Shown here in pieces: positions 44,801 through 53,039 of a stretch of DNA of 53,039 nucleotides (position 1 is its first letter; every line of letters starts with the position of its first letter). The stretch covers positions 1 to 53,039 of the forward strand of contig JAUCBJ010008301.1 in assembly GCA_032718475.1 (NCBI GenBank), in the 5' to 3' direction. The position numbers were made by a program, and so were the translations under genes. The notes under the pieces were generated by a model, which searched no databases, was not told the DNA's origin, and saw only the letters and a list, made by a program, of their open reading frames with translations. This DNA comes from Nemertoderma westbladi. Its lineage: Eukaryota > Xenacoelomorpha > Nemertodermatida > Nemertodermatidae.

Positions 44801-47800
44801 TTTGACAGTAACTCGGGACCAACCTCCCTGTATGGCAATGACTCGGGACCAACCTCCCGGTATGGCAATGACTCAGGACCCACCACTGGGTATGGCAGTG
44901 AGTCCGGACCAATCTCCTGGTATGGCAATGACTCGGGACCAACCTCCCGGTATGGCAGTGACTCCGGACCAACCTCCCGGTATGGCAATAACCCGGGACC
45001 AACCTCCCGGTATGACAATGACTCGGGACCAAACTCCCAGTATGGCAATGACTCGGGACCAACCTCCCGGTATGGCAGTGACTCCGGACCAACCTTCCGG
45101 TATGGCAGTGACTCCGGACCAACCTCCCGGTATGGCAATGACTCGGGACCAACCTGCCGATATGGCAGTGAGTCCGGACCAACCTCCCGGTATGGCAATG
45201 ACTCGGGACCAACCTCCCAGTATGGCAGTGACTCCGGACCAACCTTCCGGTATGGCAATGACTCGGGACCCACCCCTGGGTATGGCAGTGACTCGGGACC
45301 AACCTCCCGGTATGGCAATGACTCGGGACCAACCTCCCTGTATGGCAATGACTCGGGACCAACCTCCCTGTATGGCAATGACTCGGGACCAACCTCCCCG
45401 TATGGCAATGACTCCGGTCCAACCTCCCAGTATGGCAATGACTCCGGTCCAACCTCCTGGTATGGCAGTGACTCAGGACAAACGTCCCGGATTGACAGTG
45501 ACTTGGGACCAACCTCCCAGTATGGCAATGACTCCGGACCAACCTCCCGGTATGGCAATGACTCGGGACCAACCTCCTGGTATGGCAGTGACTCCGGACC
45601 AACCTCCCGGTGTGGCAATGACTCGGAACCAACCTCCCGGTATGGCAGTGTCTCGGGACCAACCTCCTGGTATGGCAATGACTCCGGTCCAACCTCCCGG
45701 TATGGCAGTGACTCAGGACAAACGTCCCGGATTGACAGTGACTTGGGACCAACCTCCCGGTATGGCAATGACTCCGGACCAACCTCCCGGTATGGCAATG
45801 ACTCGGAACCAACCTCCCTGTATGGCAATGACTCGGAACCAACCTCCCGGTATGGCAGTGACTCAGGACAAAGGTCCCGGATTGACAGTGACTTGGGACC
45901 AACCTCCCGGTATGACAATGACTCCGGACCAACCTCCAGGTATGGCAATGACTCGGAACCAACCTCCCGGTATGGCAATGACTCGGAACCAACCTCCTGG
46001 TATGGCAGTGACTCCGGCCCAACCTCCCGGTATGTAAGTGACTCAGGACAAACCTCCCGGTATGGCAGAGACTCGGGATCAACCTCCCAGTGTTCCAATG
46101 ACAGCGGACCAACCTCCCGGTATGGCAGTGCATCAGGACCAATCTCACGGTATGGCAGTGACTCCGGACCAACCTCCGGGTGTGGCAATGACTCGGAACC
46201 AATCTCCCGGTATGGCAATGACTCTGGACCAACCTCCCGGTGTGGCAGCCACTCAGGACCAATCTCCCGGTATGGCAGTGTCTCAGGACCAATCTCCTGG
46301 TATGGCAGTGACTCCGGACCAACCTCCCGGTGTGGCAATGACTCGGAACCAACCTCCCGGTATGGCAGTGACTCCGGACCAACCTCCTGGTATGGCAGTT
46401 ACTCGGGAGCAACCTCCCGGTATGGCAGCGACTCGGGACCAACCTCCTGGTATGGCAGTTACTCGGGAGCAACCTCCCGGTATGGCAGCGACTCAGGACC
46501 AACCTCCCGGTATAGCAGTGACTCGGGACCAACCTCCTTGTATGGCAGTTACTCGGGAGCAACCTCCCGGTATGACAATGACTCCGGACCAACCTCCAGG
46601 TATGGCAATGACTCGGAACCAACCTCCCGGTATGGCAATGACTCGGAACCAACCTCCTGGTATGGCAGTGACTCCGGCCCAACCTCCCGGTATGTAAGTG
46701 ACTCAGGACAAACCTCCCGGTATGGCAGAGACTCGGGATCAACCTCCAGGTGTTCCGATGACTGCGGACCAACCTCCCGGTATGGCAGTGCATCAGGACC
46801 AATCTCACGGTATGGCAGTGACTCCGGACCAACCTCCGGGTGTGGCAATGACTCGGAACCAATCTCCCGGTATGGCAATGACTCTGGACCAACCTCCCGG
46901 TGTGGCAGCCACTCAGGACCAATCTCACGGTATGGCAGTGTCTCAGGACCAATCTCCCGGTATGGCAGTGACTCCGGACCAACCTCCCGGTGTGGCAATG
47001 ACTCGGAACCAACCTCCCGGTATGGCAGTGACTCCGGACCAACCTCCCAGTGTGGCAGCGACTCAGGACCAACCTCCCGGTATGGCAGTGACTCAGGACC
47101 AACTTCCCGGTATGGCAGTTACTCGGGAGCAACCTCCCGGTATGGCAGCGACTCAGGACCAACCTCCCGGTATGGCAGTGACTCGGGACCAACCTCCCGG
47201 TATGGCAGTTACTCGGGAGCAACCTCCCGGTATGGCAGTGACTCCGTAACCAACCTCCCAGTGTGGCAGCGACTCAGGACCGACCTCCCGGTATGGCAGT
47301 GACTTGGGACCAACCTCCTGGTATGGCAGTTACTCGGGAGCAACCTCCCGGTATGGCAGCGACTCAGGACCAACCTCCCGGTATGGCAGTGACTCGGGAC
47401 CAACCTCCCGGTATGGCAGTTACTCGGGACCAACCTCCCAGTATGGCAGTTACTCGGGACCAACCTCCTGGTATGGCAGAGACTCCGGACCAACCTCCCG
47501 GTATGGCAGTGACTCCGGACCAACCTACTGGTATGGCACTGTGACTACAGACCAACCTCCCGGTTTGACAGTGACTCGGAACCAACCTCCCGGTATGGCA
47601 ATGACTCAGGACCTACCGCAACCTCCCGGTATGGCAGTGACTCTGGACCAGCCTCCCGGTATGGCAGTGACTCAGGACAAACCTTCCGGTTTGACAGTGA
47701 CTCGGGACCAACCTCCCAGTATGGCAATGGCTCGGGACCCACCCCTGGATATGGCAGTGACTCAGGACCAACCTCCCGGTTTGACAGTGACTCGGAACCA

Positions 47801-50800
47801 ACCTCCTGGTATGGCAATGACTCGGGACCAACCTCCCTGTATGGCAATGACTCCGGTCCAACCTCCCGGCATGGCAGTGACTCAGGACAAACCTCCCGGT
47901 TTGACAGTAACTCGGGACCAACCTCCCTGTATGGCAATGACTCGGGACCAACCTCCCGGTATGGCAATGACTCAGGACCCACCACTGGGTATGGCAGTGA
48001 GTCCGGACCAATCTCCTGGTATGGCAATGACTCGGGACCAACCTCCCGGTATGGCAGTGACTCCGGACCAACCTCCCGGTATGGCAATAACCCGGGACCA
48101 ACCTCCCGGTATGACAATGACTCGGGACCAAACTCCCAGTATGGCAATGACTCGGGACCAACCTCCCGGTATGGCAGTGACTCCGGACCAACCTTCCGGT
48201 ATGGCAGTGACTCCGGACCAACCTCCCGGTATGGCAATGACTCGGGACCAACCTGCCGATATGGCAGTGAGTCCGGACCAACCTCCCGGTATGGCAATGA
48301 CTCGGGACCAACCTCCCAGTATGGCAGTGACTCCGGACCAACCTTCCGGTATGGCAATGACTCGGGACCCACCCCTGGGTATGGCAGTGACTCGGGACCA
48401 ACCTCCCGGTATGGCAATGACTCGGGACCAACCTCCCTGTATGGCAATGACTCGGGACCAACCTCCCTGTATGGCAATGACTCGGGACCAACCTCCCCGT
48501 ATGGCAATGACTCCGGTCCAACCTCCCAGTATGGCAATGACTCCGGTCCAACCTCCTGGTATGGCAGTGACTCAGGACAAACGTCCCGGATTGACAGTGA
48601 CTTGGGACCAACCTCCCAGTATGGCAATGACTCCGGACCAACCTCCCGGTATGGCAATGACTCGGGACCAACCTCCTGGTATGGCAGTGACTCCGGACCA
48701 ACCTCCCGGTGTGGCAATGACTCGGAACCAACCTCCCGGTATGGCAGTGTCTCGGGACCAACCTCCTGGTATGGCAATGACTCCGGTCCAACCTCCCGGT
48801 ATGGCAGTGACTCAGGACAAACGTCCCGGATTGACAGTGACTTGGGACCAACCTCCCGGTATGGCAATGACTCCGGACCAACCTCCCGGTATGGCAATGA
48901 CTCGGAACCAACCTCCCTGTATGGCAATGACTCGGAACCAACCTCCCGGTATGGCAGTGACTCAGGACAAAGGTCCCGGATTGACAGTGACTTGGGACCA
49001 ACCTCCCGGTATGACAATGACTCCGGACCAACCTCCAGGTATGGCAATGACTCGGAACCAACCTCCCGGTATGGCAATGACTCGGAACCAACCTCCTGGT
49101 ATGGCAGTGACTCCGGCCCAACCTCCCGGTATGTAAGTGACTCAGGACAAACCTCCCGGTATGGCAGAGACTCGGGATCAACCTCCCAGTGTTCCAATGA
49201 CAGCGGACCAACCTCCCGGTATGGCAGTGCATCAGGACCAATCTCACGGTATGGCAGTGACTCCGGACCAACCTCCGGGTGTGGCAATGACTCGGAACCA
49301 ATCTCCCGGTATGGCAATGACTCTGGACCAACCTCCCGGTGTGGCAGCCACTCAGGACCAATCTCCCGGTATGGCAGTGTCTCAGGACCAATCTCCTGGT
49401 ATGGCAGTGACTCCGGACCAACCTCCCGGTGTGGCAATGACTCGGAACCAACCTCCCGGTATGGCAGTGACTCCGGACCAACCTCCTGGTATGGCAGTTA
49501 CTCGGGAGCAACCTCCCGGTATGGCAGCGACTCGGGACCAACCTCCTGGTATGGCAGTTACTCGGGAGCAACCTCCCGGTATGGCAGCGACTCAGGACCA
49601 ACCTCCCGGTATAGCAGTGACTCGGGACCAACCTCCTTGTATGGCAGTTACTCGGGAGCAACCTCCCGGTATGGCAGTGACTCCGTAACCAACCTCCCAG
49701 TGTGGCAGCGACTCAGGACCAACCTCCCGGTATGGCAGTGACTTGGGACCAACCTCCCGGTATGGCAGTTACTCGGGAGCAACCTCCCGGTATGGCAGCG
49801 ACTCAGGACCAACCTCCCGGTATGGCAGTGACTCGGGACCAACCTCCCGGTATGGCAGTTACTCGGGACCAACCTCCCAGTATGGCAGTTACTCGGGACC
49901 AACCTCCTGGTATGGCAGAGACTCCGGACCAACCTCCCTGTATGGCAGTGACTCCGGACCAACCTACCGGTATGGCACTGTGACTACAGACCAACCTCCC
50001 GGTTTGACAGTGACTCGGAACCAACCTCCCGGTATGGCAATGACTCAGGACCTACCGCAACCTCCCGGTATGGCAATGACTCGGAACCAACCTCCTGGTA
50101 TGGCAGTGACTCCGGCCCAACCTCCCGGTATGTAAGTGACTCAGGACAAACCTCCCGGTATGGCAGAGACTCGGGATCAACCTCCCGGTGTTCCAATGAC
50201 AGCGGACCAACCTCCCGGTATGGCAGTGCATCAGGACCAATCTCACGGTATGGCAGTGACTCCGGACCAACCTCCGGGTGTGGCAATGACTCGGAACCAA
50301 TCTCCTGGTATGGCAATGACTCTGGACCAACCTCCCGGTGTGGCAGCCACTCAGGACCAATCTCCCGGTATGGCAGTGTCTCAGGACCAATCTCCCGGTA
50401 TGGCAGTGACTCCGGACCAACCTCCCGGTGTGGCAATGACTCGGAACCAACCTCCCGGTATGGCAGTGACTCCGGACCAACCTCCTGGTATGGCAGTTAC
50501 TCGGGAGCAACCTCCCGGTATGGCAGCGACTCGGGACCAACCTCCTGGTATGGCAGTTACTCGGGAGCAACCTCCCGGTATGGCAGCGACTCAGGACCAA
50601 CCTCCCGGTATAGCAGTGACTCGGGACCAACCTCCTGGTATGGCAGTTACTCGGGAGCAACCTCCCGGTATGGCAGTGACTCCGTAACCAACCTCCCAGT
50701 GTGGCAGCGACTCAGGACCAACCTCCCGGTATGGCAGTGACTTGGGACCAACCTCCCGGTATGGCAGTTACTCGGGAGCAACCTCCCGGTATGGCAGCGA

Positions 50801-51966
50801 CTCAGGACCAACCTCCCGGTATGGCAGTGACTCGGGACCAACCTCCCAGTATGGCAGTTACTCGGGACCAACCTCCCAGTATGGCAGTTACTCGGGACCA
50901 ACCTCCTGGTATGGCAGAGACTCCGGACCAACCTCCCTGTATGGCAGTGACTCCGGACCAACCTACCGGTATGGCACTGTGACTACAGACCAACCTCCCG
51001 GTTTGACAGTGACTCGGAACCAACCTCCCAGTATGGCAATGACTCAGGACCTACCGCAACCTCCCGGTATGGCAGTGACTCTGGACCAGCCTCCCGGTAT
51101 GGCAGTGACTCAGGACAAACCTTCCGCTTTGACAGTGACTCGGGACCAACCTCCCGGTATGGCAATGGCTCGGGACCCACCCCTGGATATGGCAGTGACT
51201 CAGGACCAACCTCCCGGTTTGACAGTGACTCGGAACCAACCTCCCGGTATGGCAATGACTCGGGACCAACCTCCCTGTATGGCAATGACTCCGGTCCAAC
51301 CTCCTGGTATGGCAATAACCCGGGACCAACCTCCCGGTATGACAATGACTTGGGACCAAACTCCCAGTATGGCAATGAGTCGGGACCAACCTCCCGGTAT
51401 GGCAGTGACTCCGGACCAACCTTCCGGTATGGCAGTGACTCCGGACCAACCTCCCAGTATGGCAATGACTCGGGACCAACCTCCCGGTATGGCAGTGACT
51501 CCGGACCAACCTTCCGGTATGGCAGTGACTCCGGACCAACCTCCCGGTATGGCAATGACTTGGACCAACCTCCCAGTATGGCAATGACTCGGGACCAACC
51601 TCCCAGTATGGCAGTGGCTCCGGACCAACCTTCCGGTATGGCAATGACTCGGGACCCACCCCTGGGTATGGCAGTGACTCGGGACCAACCTCCCGGTATG
51701 GCAATGACTCGGGACCAACCTCCCTGTATGGCAATGACTCGGGACCAACCTCCATGTATGGCAATGACTCGGGACCAACCTCCCCATATGGCAATGACTC
51801 CGGTCCAACCTCCCAGTATGGCAATGACTCCGGTCCAACCTCCCGGTATGGCAGTGACTCAGGACAAACGTCCCGGATTGACAGTGACTTGGGACCAACC
51901 TCCCAGTATGGCAATGACTCAGGACCAACCTCCCGGTATGGCAATGACTCGGGACCAACCTCCTAG
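41802..51966. repeat. Minisatellite of about 340 copies of a 30-bp unit
   Basis: The core CCAACCTCCCGGTATGGCAG plus TGACTCGGGA recurs every 30 bases almost without indels. Variation is concentrated at a few places: TCG/TCA/TCC, CCCGG/CCTGG/CCCAG, CAGTG/CAATG/CAGAG and TATGG/TGTGG. Because the unit is ten codons long and five frames of the common unit lack stops, very long open frames appear on both strands: decapeptide repeats around DQPPGMAVTR and GPTSRYGSDS on plus, and around HTGRLVPSHC and YREVGPESLP on minus. None has a start context, promoter or unique domain that would identify it as a gene. A higher-order period of 3099 bp is superimposed. Confidence 0.97.
42931..51127. repeat. Higher-order repeat of 3099 bp within the minisatellite
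   Basis: The landmark GTATGTAAGTGACTCAGGAC occurs at 42931, 43591, 46030, 46690, 49129 and 50128, and ACTGTGACTACAGACC at 44437, 47536, 49976 and 50975. Offsets of exactly 3099 relate 42931-46029 to 46030-49128; the next copies are shortened to 999 bp (49129-50127 and 50128 on). Inside each full copy a 660-bp block is repeated. 3099 equals 103 units plus 9 bases, accounted for by three irregular units of +1, +2 and +6. Confidence 0.9.
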
Positions 51967-52219
51967 TCATGGGTACACATACTGTAGTAGTGCTGTATAA
52001 ATCTAGCTACAGTGCTATCATTCATTATATTCATGATAAACTGAGTTTTATTTACAAATTTCGGGTCTGGGGTATTCCGCAAAAAATGCCGCTTACGGTA
52101 CCGGTAACCTGGTAACGGAATGCTAACAGCTGAAACATTGATTTGAAGATACCTTGGAATTTGAAGGTCCTACATGGCTACCTTGAAATTTATCTCGAAC
52201 CTTGACTTCAACACAAGTC

Positions 52220-52257
52220 AAGATTTTTTGTGTTACCGCGGTAACACAAAAAATCTT
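52220..52257. repeat. Perfect 38-bp palindrome centred on CCGCGG
   Basis: The half AAGATTTTTTGTGTTACCG is followed directly by its exact reverse complement, with no loop. Part of the arm (AAGATTTTTTG) recurs near 52944. Confidence 0.92.
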
Positions 52258-53010
52258 ATAATTATAATATGTTATATAATTAATGTTATGTTATTAATAT
52301 GATAATTTATAATTAATTATTGAGTGATAATTTCTAACTTGATATTATCATGATATGATCATGATAAGATCTGAAAAGATCTTCGTATGATATGTAATCT
52401 TATGTAAAACGCTGTGAAAGAGAGTACTCTGGTCGGTCAAATACGGCAAAAAAAATAATTATCATTATGGCCTCTGCCTCTGAATTTGGGCAGCCTCATT
52501 ATCTGGCCTGATCTTATCCTGATCGTAGTCTGATCGTAGCAGATATAATAGCCATGTTGTTACTTTCCAAGACAATAATTATAATGTTTATTGTAAAAAT
52601 GGTTTTTGATGTTTAACAAAATTGCAACCATACATTCAATAAATAAATATTTTTTTAATATTTTGTATATGTAAATTCTTAAAAGATTTTGTCATGATCA
52701 TTCTATGATCGTAGCAGATTTACAATGTATTATGATCATCGCTGCAGATGAATCAAGCACATAGCATGATCCGTATAGATCTTGGCAGATTCGTAAAGTC
52801 GCTTCGCTAGTCTAGGGCGGCTTGAAATTTCAAATTTACCTGGAGGAAAATCTTAAGTCTACCTTGAGGTAGACCTTTAAATATTTCAGGTGGGAATAAT
52901 AGTATAGTAAAATAGATTCAAGGTTAGTTTCAAGGTCAATCTCAAGATTTTTTGAGTTACTCGGACCAGGTCTGCTGGTATAATATATATACCAATTGCA
53001 GAATTGAGGG

Positions 53011-53032
53011 AAAGGAGCAGGTTACAGAGGCG
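53011..53032. mobile_element. Edge of a second foldback copy related to UTP25 intron 2
   Basis: AAAGGAGCAGGTTACAGAGG plus CG is identical to 31971-31992 in the intronic foldback. The rest lies beyond the window. Confidence 0.55.
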
Positions 53033-53039
53033 GGCTTTT

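Larger units (their letters stand above)
51967..53039. other. AT-rich non-coding end of the window
   Basis: No gene seen. It has a perfect 38-bp palindrome (52220-52257), several short GATC/ATCATGAT palindromes (about 52340-52385), and repeated CTTGAA/AAGGT-rich segments near 52140-52210 and 52820-52970, with CAAGATTTTTTG at 52218 and CAAGATTTTTTG at 52943. These suggest a diverged inverted-repeat element. The last 29 bases are the end of a foldback family member. Confidence 0.5.

Noticed and set aside
41802-51966. CRISPR-like array of regular repeats
   Set aside because: Units are contiguous 30-bp tandem copies without unique spacers, in an animal genome.
41799-51970. Many long frames on both strands of the minisatellite as separate genes
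   Set aside because: A 30-bp unit keeps any stop-free frame open indefinitely; frames on both strands overlap and none has a gene-like start or unique domain.

Overview
This is a stretch of eukaryotic, animal nuclear DNA. The three recognisable host genes carry GT-AG introns, AATAAA signals occur, and the mobile elements are typical of animals (BEL/Pao-type LTR retrotransposons, tRNA-derived SINEs, foldback/MITE-like hairpins). BEL/Pao elements together with short introns and many tandem repeats suggest an invertebrate or non-mammalian animal; a tunicate or other invertebrate deuterostome is possible, but the species cannot be read from the sequence.

Layout. 1-2005: a compact transcription-unit-like cassette (TATA box, an acidic protein with a C2H2-like finger, AATAAA) lies between two arrays of the same 6-bp repeat in opposite orientation. 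2732-13648: a BEL/Pao-family element on the + strand, with 1253-bp LTRs and a perfect 5-bp target duplication (GGCGC). 13649-15667: a spacer rich in palindromes, with a tRNA-derived SINE head on the minus strand. 15668-27375: a second member of the same family on the minus strand, with its own target duplication (ATATT). The two lie tail to tail. Both lack reverse transcriptase, most of RNase H and integrase through what looks like the same internal loss, so they look like members of a non-autonomous gag-protease family, and each has further private damage.

27376-41801 is the host gene interval, with three co-directional genes. UTP25/DEF (three exons, 28865-32836) is an SSU-processome protein, TDP2 (two exons, 36149-37585) a 5'-tyrosyl-DNA phosphodiesterase, and MED31 (40715-41308) a Mediator subunit. 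All three are nuclear housekeeping functions, but nothing suggests they work together. Both UTP25 introns contain long inverted repeats; a MITE-like element, homopolymer runs and a fuller SINE copy lie between the genes.

41802-51966 is a minisatellite of about 10 kb built from about 340 copies of a 30-bp unit. It is organised into a higher-order repeat of 3099 bp with nested shorter duplications. The unit length is a multiple of three and five of six frames lack stops in the common unit, so the long open frames here are expected by construction and are not evidence of genes. 51967-53039 is AT-rich, with a perfect 38-bp palindrome and, at the window edge, an end of the same foldback family that sits in UTP25 intron 2.
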